Positions 24,390 through 37,421 of a stretch of 64,000 bases of DNA are shown piece after piece; the first letter of the stretch is position 1, and every line of letters begins with the position of its first letter. The DNA comes from Diprion similis (taxonomy: Eukaryota > Arthropoda > Insecta > Hymenoptera > Diprionidae). Below the pieces are notes generated by a model. That model worked only from the letters and a program-made list of their open reading frames with translations. It ran no database searches and had not been told where the DNA came from. The DNA lies in the NCBI RefSeq assembly GCF_021155765.1, contig NC_060106.1, positions 16,828,031-16,892,030 on the forward strand, written 5' to 3'. The position numbers were made by a program, and so were the translations under genes.

Positions 24390-24947
24390 TCACCGATCAT
24401 TGGACAAGTGAAATAAAAGGAAAAAAAATAAGCCAAGTCCAGTTTAATGGACCGCCGTCCGAGAAAATTCAAGTACACTCAGAGTGGTCTGTGGAAGATA
24501 TAATCTTCGGTACCGTCGTCTAAAGCTCAAGTACAGCGATTGGAGAACTCGCAGTACATCCTCGACGCTTTCCTTCTGCAGACTTACTTTATACTCTCAA
24601 CATTTAAGCGTTTTTCCAACTCTCGAGCCGCTGTTTCCTACCCAAGTATCATCTCTTTGTAAGCTGACGAGGTGGATCTTAAACAGCGAACCACCGATCT
24701 GCAAATCACGTCTGAGGGTCTTTGGCAGAAACCTGCACGACATCCTGAACCGCAGAATTTGAAGACTGTCCAAATGATAAAAAAAAAAAATGATATAGAA
24801 GGTGACCTATGTCTTCCTACTGTCGACCCTGACTCGGTTAAGTGTTCGCAGAGATACTTGGACAGGGTCTGATTGCGAGGCAACACGAGATGGGTTCGTA
24901 ATCAGGAAGCGACGTCAGGCTGAAACCTTCCCCCACCCCCCCTTACC

Positions 24948-24979
24948 CTCTCTCTCTCTCTCTCTCTCTCGCTCTCTCT
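24948..24979. repeat. (CT)n microsatellite
   Basis: About 15 CT units with one G interruption. Confidence 0.9.
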
Positions 24980-26844
24980 ATCTGTATCTGCTGTAACGTG
25001 TATCAAGCGGATTTTCTTGTTAAGCAGATGGAAATAGAGACGATGTGAATGCTGGTAGTATAATGCATTTGCCAAGGTCTATAGGTATAGGTATAAAGCA
25101 TACATGCATACAGCCGCTTACACAGCCCGCACTCAAACTGCATCTATATTGTACACATTCATACGTTTAGGAGAAACGTGGCGATGCAATGGCGTAATTG
25201 TGCAATGGTGGCAGGCAGGGGCTGGATGGGAGAAAATCCCTGTGGGCTATACCTACCGGAAGGCGAAACATCCCGACTGGAAACAGTAAACCTACTGCCT
25301 GCACACACACACACAGGTATCAGCGAATACCGCGTCTGTTATAAAGCCACTCTCATTTGGATTAGCGGCTGTATATTATGCCTGCATGCCTCCATATCCA
25401 CGTGGATATACAGCACCTACTCACCTTCACCTAGGCCTGTATGGTGATTGCAGAAAAGGTCAGTTTTTCGTAGTTATCGGAAAAGTTTGAGGTTTGTTAA
25501 TTTCTAAAAATCAATTGAATGAGACTTTTGATCATTATTTGGACAACGTTTAAAACTGTTTCTCGCTTTATGAAATTTGCAATGGCAAGAATCAATGGTC
25601 AAGTAGCGAGTTTGTGGTAACACGTCTCAAAAACTACACGCGTATCCGTACCTGAATCGTTTTGGAACCTTTTTCATGTACACCTATCCACCTGTATCCT
25701 GTTTCAATTAATCACTGGCTCTCAGTTGGCGATCTTATGAAAATCTATCGCACTAATCATCTTACCGTTTTATGATAAAAACAAAGTATGTGAGCATTAG
25801 AGGAATAGATTGATGGTATCCGTGACTGGTTAAGAACCTCTAAAGGCAACTTGGATCACCTTTCGCAATCGCAGGTGGCCGTACTCTCGAGTTTTTATGG
25901 CCCGGAGCAGCGGGCAACAGGCAAAGGGTTCCGGGAAATCAAATCCTGGAGGGCGAAGAAGGCTGGGAGTTGAAGAGTTAGGAGTTAAGAGCCAGCTCGA
26001 GTGAGTGGTCCCTGCTCTCGTTGGTGTTAAACCCACTTTTATCCCTGGGTAGACTTGAAAAAGTTTTGAGTGAAAGTCGAGCGATATTTCGTTTCTTCTC
26101 CGGTATTCTATCTATCCCCTCTTATTTCGTTCCTCGTTTCGCGTTTGTCTGTTTGCGAATCGATCCGGCTCGTAGTCCTTCGGTTACATCTTACAGAGCG
26201 CGAAAAGCGAGGCGTCTCGGTATCCTTCGGGCGATTCGAACCATCTTCGACGGGTCTTGGATGTCGGGAAAGTAAAAGAAAGTGCCGTCGTCAGAGCTAC
26301 GGGAGAAAATAAGCGATCAGACATCGACTCGCGTTCAATTATGAAGTCTAGTTTCAAAGTTCGACGACGGGCGTCCACCACTCCACCTTTCTCTATATAA
26401 TACTATATTTACCCAAAGAGACTTTTGTTTGAACTTTTACATTCAACTTCACTCGGCAAGTTTTCTCTTTACTGCACATTTTATCCATCCACGCGTCCGT
26501 ATACCCTCCTCTCTGCAAACGATGCTCCTGCGTATTCTTTTTATTCACAATATTATGACGTCTATGAATACTTCGCCATTGTTCGTTTCCTACATTAAGG
26601 ATCCCGATCGGATATCCTGCAGGACCTTGTTCGTCGCACGGCGATATTACCTGGGTCACATGCAATTATCGGCTGTTCATTATCATAATTTAGACCCGGG
26701 ATTTTCACACCCACGTGGCATCATGGCAGACGCGCTTTGCGCGTTTATATACTCTATCATAATTTTCACGTACCCTGCACTGTCTCCTGGCTCTGTTTGC
26801 GCTTTGGCTTTGCTTTGGCAAACGAATTGACTAAACAGACACTT

Positions 26845-26848
<4 letters not shown>

Positions 26849-26922
<74 letters not shown>
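26849..26922. repeat. (AT)37 microsatellite
   Basis: About 74 bases of uninterrupted AT, the longest pure microsatellite in the window. It is self-complementary and likely to extrude a cruciform or vary in length. Confidence 0.95.
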
Positions 26923-26925
<3 letters not shown>

Positions 26926-27034
26926 ATATATTATACAGTATTCATTCACGCGCATTGGCATCTTGGCAATGTCTGCAAGACCATCATGTCAGGGCTGAAT
27001 TCACAGACAATCTGAATCTGGCTATTTCAGAGAG

Positions 27035-27069
27035 CTTCTCTCTCTCTCTCTCCTTCTCTCTATCTCTCT
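27035..27069. repeat. (CT)n microsatellite
   Basis: About 16 CT units with interruptions. Confidence 0.9.
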
Positions 27070-30000
27070 ATTGTTCGTTATTTTGCAGCCTCTCCACAAC
27101 GGAGTGCCGGCTATACTTGACCGCACCTCCGCCGGTCGAGCGTGAATAGAAAAGATCTTCTCGAGGTAGGAATTTCTTGTTTCTCTGAACTTGCAGCTTC
27201 TCCGGTTAAAATAAACGCGAACCTACAGCATGGTGGAGCATTGGAACTCCCACCTGCAACTGAGCCTCGAGAACCTGCTTTTCCTTCGCATTCACAACTA
27301 GCTCCACGTATGCAGGTCGTAAATTTTTTTTTTTTTCAGAATGTATTCGGAGTGTACAACGAGATTTTTGAGCTCGCAATCATATACGAACAATAATTTC
27401 GACGCGAAACAATCCCGATTATAATTATACACCGTCAACAATAACAATACTGTACAAATACAACGCAAAGTGGAAATTGGCAAGCCTTGGGAGAGCGAAA
27501 TCTGCAGGGCATTATTCTTGGCGGGAAAAGTGACAGGGAAAAAACGCGGAGGGGAGGCGACATCCCCGTCGCTGGAGGGTCGCGACACTCGACTCGAATC
27601 AAGCCCTCGAGCAGATTGCCGACGTCGCGGTCTTTACGAGGAGATTAGGCATGTCTAGAAGTCGGGCTGACCTGACCCGAGAGCCCTGAGCTGGTTCGGG
27701 GCGAAGCGCGAAGGTGAAAGGGCACGGATATCGTCCTAATGATTCTTCCCGACCACGCAGCCCGCGGTCCGATTCAACGCACCCCGTATGGGTTACGGTT
27801 TGTTGGCCAGCAATTTATTGGCCATTGATTTACTTTACACCGGGGTCGAATTAGCCGGGAAAAAGATATCCGTACAGGAGTATCGGATGTTTCCTCTCCT
27901 TCTTCTCCCTTTTTTCAAATTACGTTACTCGCTTGTACGATCTATAAATTTGTAGTTTTCGCATATTTGGAGATGTTAGGTTTTGTGGAATAGTCTTGCC
28001 GGAAATATTGTTTGGGTATTGGAATGTTTTTGTACCAAAATTGGTAGACTGAAGAAAGGAAAACATCAACGGAATAATCATTTTTTAAAAGTCTCGCAAT
28101 CCCATTACTTCAAAGTTTTAGGGATTATCATATACACTTGGTAATATTTCCTCTGCTAAAAGTAAACGCATATGTTTCGCACAGTTTGCTATTCAGCCTG
28201 AGTTATTATAACGCGTTTTAAAAGTTTAAGCCGAGAAAAAGGCGCGCGGCTTTATCGGCGTGTCGTGCATTTATATTAGCTTATCGACGTTCTTAACCTA
28301 CCTTGACTAATTAGGTTTCGATAATTCAAGGCTTTGCGGCTTTCCGCCGGCGTCGCGTGTCCGTCAGACGAGGACGAGGGTGAGATTCAGGGGCTGAGAA
28401 ACTCTCACTCGCGAACTTATGAAAAGCAACTTTACGACAGGAGCTGCCGTGAGAGTAAATCGCTTCAAGGTTTTTTCACCAAGATACCGTTTTGGTGAAA
28501 TCTAGGCAGGAGCGAACAGCGAAGCGATGCTCGAAATAAAAGTTACCCGAAAACTTTGCAAATTGGTGTAGATCGGTAATAGCTAATTATTATTATTTCA
28601 CTTCTCAATGTTTCGTGAAAAAGTTTATAGGTATATACGAAATTACGTGTACGGGAAAAAAAAGAAATCCGCAAGAGAAAGTTCTTCACTTTATCCGATT
28701 CAATACACATCTAATTTATATGCGTAACGAAAAGTTCTAGTAGAAAAACTATCCCAATACACTTTACCATTACTTTATTTCAAATCGCCTCGAGTTCTCG
28801 CTTTTTCATCCTGCGACCGGTGAAAAAACTCTCAACGAGTTTCCGAACCCCGTCTATTATAGCCCTGAAATCTGTGCGGGTTCGTATACTTGGCATTGCT
28901 TCCCCCAAACTGTTGTTGCTCGCAGGTGGAACATTCAATTATATATCATGTAATATAATTGAGCCAGATAAATTCACTGGATATTCAATTAAGCTGTATC
29001 CAAATCGAGTTACGGTTATACAAATTACTCGGTTATCGAATACAAACACGGGGCTTATGAACATGGTGGACATATTCAAATCTTCCTATAACCAGCGTAG
29101 CCTACACGTGGTTAAAAATCTCCAAGCATCATGGCGTTGGTATTGAAATTCGTCTTTTTACAAATTCGAGGACTCCTGCTGGTGCGGATGAAAAGTGAAA
29201 AATTAACCGTAAAATGTAGATCGTTGATAGCTGCTGGGGGTGCAGAAGGTTGAACGTCCTCGAGACGAGTAGCAAAGTGTCTGTATAATCCGGGTTGTAG
29301 GTAGGTACCTACCTACACGCGTTTTCCTAGTTGCTGGTATAACGGATCATGCTCACCCGACGAAGAAGATAACAACGTTAGGTTGGGTATATTTATGATT
29401 ATGAAGCGTTTATCGCAGTTTCGAGGGAGTTTTAAGTGGGGTAGACGCTGTCGAGCTGTTTTCGGAGTTTGATTAATTAGGTTCCTGCTCGCGGTGGAAG
29501 CAGCTCGACCCCCTCGCTCTTTAGAATCGGTCCACGACGTCTTTCTGCTCCTGCTGCACGGACCCTCGATCCCTTTTAGTCCTTCGAAGCAATACAGACA
29601 CGGAAAAGTTACGAGAGATCTGCTGCTGCAGCCGGTCGAGCCTCGTCGTCATTCGGTTCGAATAATACTCACGACATTTTCGAGTTCACGGGATTCGACG
29701 AGAAGGACAGGATAATCGAAAAAAACCGCGGAAAACAACGGGAAAAGAAGCAAGTTCTAATTTTCACCTCAGCACACGCGGACGGCCTTATACTATTTGG
29801 CGCTCGTCCAGAAAAACACGCGCTTCTTTCGTCGTGGCGATTCTCTGCACCAGTCCCAATATTTTTTGCCAATTTTTTTCTCCCGTTTTTGCAAACCTTG
29901 TTTGCCATCGGGCGTTGAACAGCTTTTCTGGCTTACTGCAGGCGGACTAAAACTGTGAAGCAGCTACGCCCTTTTCGTATATTAATTATATTTACAGCCG

Positions 30001-30902
30001 CTGCATGTACGCAACCTCTACGAGGATTTTATTTATCGCTGCAGTCACGTCGAAAAGGATGCGGGGACAGTTCTTTTTCAACATATTCTTTTTTTTATTT
30101 ATACAACTTTTTTCATACCATCGTGTGCATCGATTTTTAGCGAAATTTACTGCCAGGATTTACTGTAAGGACTGCAATATAAAACCATCGGGTTCTCGAG
30201 TGCATTTGAAGTTTGGGATACTAAAAAACCAAATGTAACAAAGGTGTATACCAAGAGTAGAATAACGTGTTTAAATTCATCGAACGTGTTTTTTAAACGT
30301 CAGTAAAGAACCATTTCTACCTTGGAAAAGAAGACAAGGCGACTGCAATACGGATGAGCGACACCCGGCTCTTTCGCGAAAGGACCTGACGGTGTTCAGC
30401 AATGCGAGGAAAGGCGCTTACTGACTAACAGAAACAAGGATGTAATTACAGCGCGATTAGGAGGACGCGGATGCAGGGCGAGGGTGTCCCATGCAGGCAG
30501 GATCGACCTCAAAGTAACTGGCGAGTAAAACGCGAGCGACGGCTCGAGATCTACGGGGGTCGAGGTATACGTTCTCTCTGCGGGGTGGCGTGTTGTCCAG
30601 GATTACGGAAATGCCGGGGTTAGGTACGGTTGGTCAACCGGCGGCTAGCTGATGCTGAGTTACGTCCGTGGCTATATCCCCGGCTGCCCTCCCGCCATAA
30701 GTATAGCCATCACTACACACTCTATCCGCAGCACATATCCGCGTATGTGAGTAGATACGTCCAGGAAGTACCTGCACTCGCGGGTACATCGTACGGTGTA
30801 AGGTATGTACACCTCCCATCAGCTGCCCACGGCATACACTCGTTCAGGATCCAGGATAGCACACCTTGGCCTAGTATAAGGATATACAATAAGGTTAGTT
30901 CT
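27070..30902. other. Gene-poor DNA, no gene recognised
   Basis: It holds a GC-rich piece at about 27480-27800, a perfect 20-bp palindrome at 29297-29316, and a GC-rich stretch at about 29480-29720. Frames are short and unrecognised. Confidence 0.55.
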
Positions 30903-31080
30903 GCGTACAGATCCCTTTACCGACATTTTTAGCCACTTCACAGCTCAGACAGAAACCCTTTTTTCAACGGGAGTTATCTACAATCTGGTCGCCCTTATCG
31001 ATTATCGGTAAAAAGGGTTTGCGTCCGAGCTGTAAAGCGGTTAAAAAGTCGGTAAAATGTCGGTAATGGGATCTGTACGC
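30903..31080. mobile_element. 178-bp imperfect inverted repeat (foldback element)
   Basis: The left arm 30903-30964 begins GCGTACAGATCCC and ends AAACCCTTTTT. The right arm 31010-31080 begins AAAAAGGGTTT and ends GGGATCTGTACGC, the reverse complement. Intermediate blocks also pair (TTACCGACATTTT, ACAGCTC.GAC). The right arm carries about 10 bp more, a partial GTCGGTAAAA duplication. The spacer is about 45 bp. There is no ORF and no visible target-site duplication. It is most like a small MITE, though a hairpin RNA precursor is possible. Confidence 0.7.
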
Positions 31081-34000
31081 AAAAATATTCTCGATATACC
31101 ACTTTGGGGAGCCTCTGTTATTTCATGCAGGAAAGCTTTGTTCTTACTCCAACAGGGGATGAAAATGCACGCGTATTCTATGGACACTTGCAGATTATAC
31201 CTATACTGTATATATAGACGACAGTTTACACTGGGTACCATGTGGATCTACATGTGGCGCACGTCCAGCTGTCGATATAATATGACACGTACAGCTGAGG
31301 TTAAAAAACGTTGAAAAACCGCGGCCGAGCCTGGTTACAGTCGCAATTGCAAATGGGCAGTATTACCATAACCAATAGCAACTGCTGCACCAGCCATCGG
31401 TTGCAATTTCTCTCATGGTGTGTGCAGGCCTTTCCCGATTTGTTTGGTGGAAGTGCTGTTAGAGGAAAATGGGAAATTGATGACAAATCACTGGAGTATA
31501 CCCATACATTTTTGGCTATCAGAGGTTGTTGGAACAAAAATCCGATCACCCCGCATGCAATTCATCCTGCACGTGCGACTTCTGGCCAGACAGCATTGAA
31601 ATTTATCCAGGGTGAGATGGGGTACTGGAATAGTGGGTGCAGGGTGAATTTGCGAGTAAATGGGGCGGGTGTCGGTGCCGGTGTACGAGGGCAAGAGTGG
31701 AGGCGTAGCTAGAGGTTAGCCCGACTAAACTAACTGCCAGAGCTTTTGTGCTAAGAAGGTATAAGGGAAGGACCAGGAAGCCCCGTTCCTATTCCGCCTC
31801 TTATGAATCTTGGGGCAGACAATGACATCGCGAAGAGCCAAAAACTAGTTCCTCTCCGTTTTCTCCCCTTGCTTCTCGGTCTGCCGTTAACGAGAGGGAA
31901 GAGGAAACGCCGGGTTTGTTAACCGTTGCGTGTTGTTCCTTCGCCTCGCGTTGCGTCTCGAAGTTGAAAGTGCGAAGAGGCCAAGCGACTGGTTCGATAA
32001 CGCGTCTTCAACGTGGCCTCTTATTCCTCTTCTTCTTACCGATGCCGCTAGATCCCACGCAGGAAAATTTTGACCCGAGCAGAGACAACGGGACAAGTTT
32101 CAGGAGGTCGAAGAACTCCTACCCATCACCTACACCTACTCCTGCCTGCCTTGGTCCCGCCTCGACCCCCCGAGCCATTGTCAATATTCGGGTGATTGCG
32201 TCCTCTTGCAAGGGCTTAAAGTCCTCCTCCAGACGACGAGAACCGACGTGCCTCATTCGTGGATTTCAAAAGTTGCCTTTTGTTACAAGTAATTTAAATG
32301 CTCCTTAGAGAGATATGCGGACTCGAATAATCCCATTCTTCGGAGGCGAGGCGGCCGGAAGAAGTTGATTTTAATTAACAGGTAACGAAACTTCACCTCG
32401 ATCCACGAGTAAATTAGCCACCCGCAGAACGCGTGACAAAGTGCGATAAAAAAAAATTTCTCACCGTTCATTTGACGGAAGTACGTATCACGCCTGCATA
32501 TTTATTTATATATATATATATTATAAATAATAAATGTGTACATTGTACCTTGCCTCGAGACCAACCCCGATGCCCAACCCCGACGCAAAAACTTGCTCGT
32601 CCTCTCACAGCGAACGGCTGTCACCTCAACTTGTTAAAAGTTTTACGCCTACTCGGGGAATGCTTGGCTTATTCCCTACCGGCTCCGATCCATTCCGGTA
32701 TCCAATCAAACGCCGAGGATAACGAAATATTGTTCACGAGAGAAAAGGCGCATCGGAAAATGATGCGGTCCTCATACTCTTTGCGCAAAGTTTAGCCAAG
32801 AGTTTGCAACGAAAATTCGACAAACTCGGTGAATCCGATTTGTACACAGTGTATATAATGTACTTTCGAAACCGTCCTACGTTCCTATCTGTGCTTAAAC
32901 CTCGGAACCACTGACTGCAAAACTAAACAGTCTACAACGTGATGAAACTTTTCCCAACTTTTGTCGCTGAGCAGTCAGTCAACCGTTCAATGTTCGTTCT
33001 TACGAAACTACAAAATAAACTCTAAAACCGAGAACAAAGTCTAGGGTTGAACAGTGCTTGAACGTTTAACCAAATCGACCGTTCGACGAGGGTGAATTAA
33101 GTGTTGTTTTTTGAAGTGTTTAAACAACGCCTCCCAGCGATCCTTCATCCGTTTTTTCCTTGGAATTCATCCTTCCTCCTTTAACCATGAAGCAGTCGGA
33201 TTAGAAATCATTTTGGTCACTGAAATCTTCAAGTTTGAGATGATTCTGACTTTCCAGTAACAACTTTGAGCATGTTACATTCGAGTTGCAGAATCAAGCA
33301 AACGGAATAAGGAGAGCTGGGAACTTGTGTAAGGTTTGATCGAGAATCGTTTGCAAGATCGATGAACGGCGGTGTGCGGATGGCAGGTCAATGGGTAACA
33401 GGGAGAGAATAACAGCTCCGGAATGACATAATTTAACGAATTTCTTGCCGGCTCGGTGCTTGCAACAGTTAATTGCTCGTAAAACTTGGCTCGAAGCGTG
33501 GTAACGGGAAACAGTTTAATGTTTATCGTAGTTTTCGCTAGTTGAACAACTTTCAAGATAAGGTATAAGCTGGTTATACACCCGGCAGATAGAGGCCACG
33601 GTGTTAATCTTATACCCTTCGTTTAGTGGTCCATTTGCAGACGCATTTCTCAATAATCGGTCACTTATTCGTGGCCCGAGTCTTCTTACATCGTACATAC
33701 CGATGCTGCACCTTTTCTCCGCGTAAGTACCTAACGTCTGCGTGGTTTCCGCGTATCCTGGATCAAAGCTACGGAGGAGATATTCTCAGGCGGTTGACGT
33801 CATTCCGACAGTCATTCGACGGGAAAAGCCTCTGGATTTAAGAAGATAAGCTCGAACGAATGGAAGATAAGTGTATTACGAGATACATGCGAGCCCAGGT
33901 CCCTACGACAGACGAGAAGCGCTCGACGGATCGGCCGCCGAGGAAGCCGGAGACCTCCTCTAGGATGATAGAGAAAACATGTTACGCCGTAGTCGGTACG

Positions 34001-37000
34001 CATACAAAGTGTGCTCTTTGCCGTCACCTTTTCATTCCCGTAGCCCTCGAGCAGAGATTCGAACGGAGTGAAGAATCGGAATGACGAGAGTCTGCAAGTA
34101 GGACGTAGTCGTCGCTAAAAGCCGCTCCTGGAAAAGCTTGGAGAAAAGAGAGGAAAAGCACCCCCAATACATCCACCGTCGAACCGATCACGCCGGGAAA
34201 TATTGTTATTGTGTTATAAAGGGGACTCCGTCAGCTGCGATAATATCCGGTACTTGAAAACGCGTAAATCTGCGGAACGAAATAGAGATGCGGTTTGATT
34301 TTCCATTGTGTTCTGGAAGTGTCGATCCAGCCACCCGTGGGTATCGGAAAATTGAAGCTCCTGCAGTGTTCCCTCTCATACGCCTATACGTCTCGTGGGA
34401 AACTCACGCGGAACGATCAGGTTCTCCGCGATTTTTTTTCTTCCCTTTTCAAACTTCTTTAGTTTATTTCATTCTTTATTTTCGACAGTGAACGAGGCTG
34501 CGGAAGAATAGCTGGGAGAAAGGGAACTGAATTTAGGGCCCGAAAGCACTTTACCGGAAATTTTCTACGCGACGTCTTCGTTGAATTCACTCAAGAAACC
34601 TGCGGCTGGGCAAACTCGTTTTTGGATGTATTTACGGGAAAACTCGTGTCATGTATGTAATTTCAGTAGTAGTTCGCATACACATCTCGACCCTCGCGAA
34701 TACTCTTAGAAAATCCGATGGATTCTGTTTCTTTTCATCTTACAGAACCGCGGTCATATTCACTAGCTACATCCCTTCTTCCATCATCGGTTCTCTACGC
34801 GAGTGTCGCAGAGCAATTCGCATTCTTCTTATCACGCTTATGACACGAAACCCGTTTTTGAAAATTGAAATTCGCTCTCTACCCTAGGCTTGGTTTAAAT
34901 GAGGAATACGCGCGTAATTAACGAAATCCTTGAGTTACCCACTCAAAACGAAGCCTGGGCCTGAGGTTAATAAAACAGCGGAATTGTCTACCTCAAGATA
35001 AGCTTTGAGAAGCGTAATTATAATGCTCAATGCACGTTGGGAGTCTAAAGAGATGAAAATAACCCGCAATCATGCCACTCGTAAAAACAGTGTATGTGGT
35101 TAGCTAAAAACTTCTATCACGTAGCGGTCGAATATCAGCCCATACACCATGTTTGTAATCAAAATATGTAACGTACCGTTCGACGCGCCATTGTAATTAA
35201 ACTTTGGGATAGAATAAGCTAATTATAAGCTTATGAAATTCTGCAGAGAATCATTATTTGCACACACGCAAAATGGTGGTAAAATCCACTAAATTTATCA
35301 GGACTGTTTACTCTGCACCGTACCTCCGGTTCGCAACAATTAACTGTGTGACACTCTGATTATTACTACCGATGGTTTTCGGTATTATGGACAATTCGAG
35401 ACTGATAAATGAACGTTTGAAATTTTTTGGTGTTTGGGAAAATATATCAAAGAGCCAATTTATGGGGACGCAATACTTTGAGATTTATTTCGAAACCTGC
35501 ACCACGTGATGTTTGTACACGGATGAGAATAAGGATAGAGTTTGTTGTAAGCGGTGGTACAGTTGACGTAACTCAAGGATGGTAAATATTTGACGAGATG
35601 AAAGGATAACGGGAAGGGGATTAATGTTGAAATAAATGTACAAGACGTATTGTGAGAATTGGGTACACAACGACGAAAGTCAACATGAAGGAAATCTAAA
35701 ATTCGGCAAAAGGAAGAGATTAGAGAAAGACAAAAAACGCCGATAAATTCCGCATGCTCTTCCTTTTCGAGTGTTGATATTGGACCAGCGACGCCCTCGA
35801 ATAAACAACTCATCCGACACGGTCTGGTCAGTATAGGATACAATTGGTATCGTAGACACGTTAAACACACAATTTATAGGCACCTTCGCATCCTGGCATT
35901 GTACTAAAGGGCTTAATTCTCTCGTCCTCCAACTCGTCATCTCATGTATAGTCGAAGGTTTTACAATTTGTACAATCAAGTATTCAGCGGTTGCATTAAC
36001 TTTAAATACTGTAACATAACAACGTCTTGGTCTTAGAAGTCTATTCAGACAATTTATACTAACTAGGATAGTATAAAAGAAAACTTGTCAAATAACTGTT
36101 GTCAACTAAGGAATCGAAAAAAAAAACCTACGAGTGGTTCTTATAAACGGTTATATAGTTTCAATTTATTTTCATCAATTGTTGATGACGTGAACTCAGA
36201 CATTCGCGTAGGAGGAGTTCAATTCGGAGACCTTATAACAGTGCAGGCTACTGCCTGAACAGCTGATGCCAATGACACGGGCACATGTGTATAATCGTCG
36301 AAGTGGAGGTAAACGGGAGAATTATGGTACAGCAATACGAACCCGGGGAACAGCCGATCGTTCTGCCGCGGTTGACTGAGTAACTGCGAACCACCTGTCA
36401 TGAACAGGTATCGCAAAGAGAAACACAAGGGTGTAGGAGCGGCCATTCAGCCGAGCGACGACCACCTAAGCCACCCTCGTCCTTGCTCTTCGCCAACCCC
36501 AGGACCTTATTCTTCCCTCGGAGTTGCTCCGAGATATTATGTTTCCCGCTGGACAAACAGCTGAGAGAAATTTATCAAGTAACCTTTACCTGCTACTCAA
36601 TTCGAGGCCTCGAAACCCTTCGGTGCGAACCCCTATTCGTCAATTGATTTTCACCCCAATCAAACCCGCGTAGAGACGTCTCATCGTCGAGGCTCGCGTT
36701 TCGGTTTTTGCCTTCGCGAAAATAGTCTATCAAACTTTTTCACGCCGCGCCGCTTCAATTTCTGCGGCTACTTCATATCGTTCGTTCTCTTCTTATTTTA
36801 GAGAGCTATACCTAGGTATTGAGCATTTTAAGAACCTGTCAGGATTATTGAATGGGGGTGCCTTATATATGTATAATAGAAGGACGCGGGACGAGATGAA
36901 ACGCGCAGGAACAACGTGCCTGCTATCAATTTCACTGGTGCAGCATAAAAATATTGCTCCCTGTGGAGTACAGAGAGAGAGAGAAAGAGAGAGAGAGATG

Positions 37001-37358
37001 TCCCTCGGATATAAAACACTACCAGAGCTGGCTGGTGTATCTGGTTATGCATACCTATATAATACTACAAGTACCTTATCGCCTCTGACATGCATTCAAC
37101 TTGTGAACTATAGAAAGTTCGTATCTCATTTGCGATTCATGGAACGAAACCCGTAAACGCGACAGCTTATTGTATCTAGATATACCTACCGAAGGGCAAA
37201 CATGCATGCGTGACATTAAATGTCTCTGTACGATGGATTCGCGACGCGATTCTTCCGTATTATACTTTTAAGAAATTTTCATCCCCGTGTTACGTTCGTA
37301 ATGAAATGATCCCGAAACGGGAAAGACCAACGTCGCAATTCCTGCTTTTCTGTTCCAG
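31081..37358. other. Gene-poor DNA upstream of the DIP-like gene
   Basis: Mixed composition with a GA run (36971-36998) and no recognisable exon. Frames such as 31311-31712 (+, 133 codons) and 35460-35870 (-, 136 codons) have no family resemblance. The splice acceptor at 37358 implies that a non-coding exon of the DIP-like gene lies somewhere to the left, so part of this DNA may be its first intron. Confidence 0.5.
36971..36998. repeat. (GA)n microsatellite
   Basis: About 13 GA units with one interruption. Confidence 0.9.
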
Positions 37359-37421
37359 ATTGGTGCACATCCGGCAGGTTCGAATTGCTCGTCGAGCTGC
37401 ATAAGACAAATTCTCGCTCTC
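37359..37421 (+). other. Probable 5' untranslated part of the first coding exon
   Basis: A pyrimidine tract and CAG (acceptor ending at 37358) precede ATTGGTGCAC. The exon then runs to the ATG at 37422 and to the donor GTAAGT at 37477. This implies at least one upstream untranslated exon. The frame stays open upstream of the ATG for some codons, but the chosen Met starts a good signal peptide. Confidence 0.5.

Larger units (their letters stand above)
21871..26848. other. Gene-poor DNA, no gene recognised
   Basis: Mixed composition. It holds a CTT run (24352-24389), a CT run (24948-24979), a short CA run near 25303-25315, and GC-rich pieces at about 23930-24200 and 25860-26390. Frames are short, and opposed frames overlap. 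No family is recognised. Confidence 0.55.

Noticed and set aside
24316..24403. Minus-strand acidic micro-ORF (MIGDEEEE...KKKA, 28 codons)
   Set aside because: Made almost entirely by the CTT repeat. No further exon or promoter support.
30630..30932. 100-codon + frame rich in Tyr, His and Arg
   Set aside because: It runs into the inverted repeat at 30903 and has an opposed open frame. No homology recognised.
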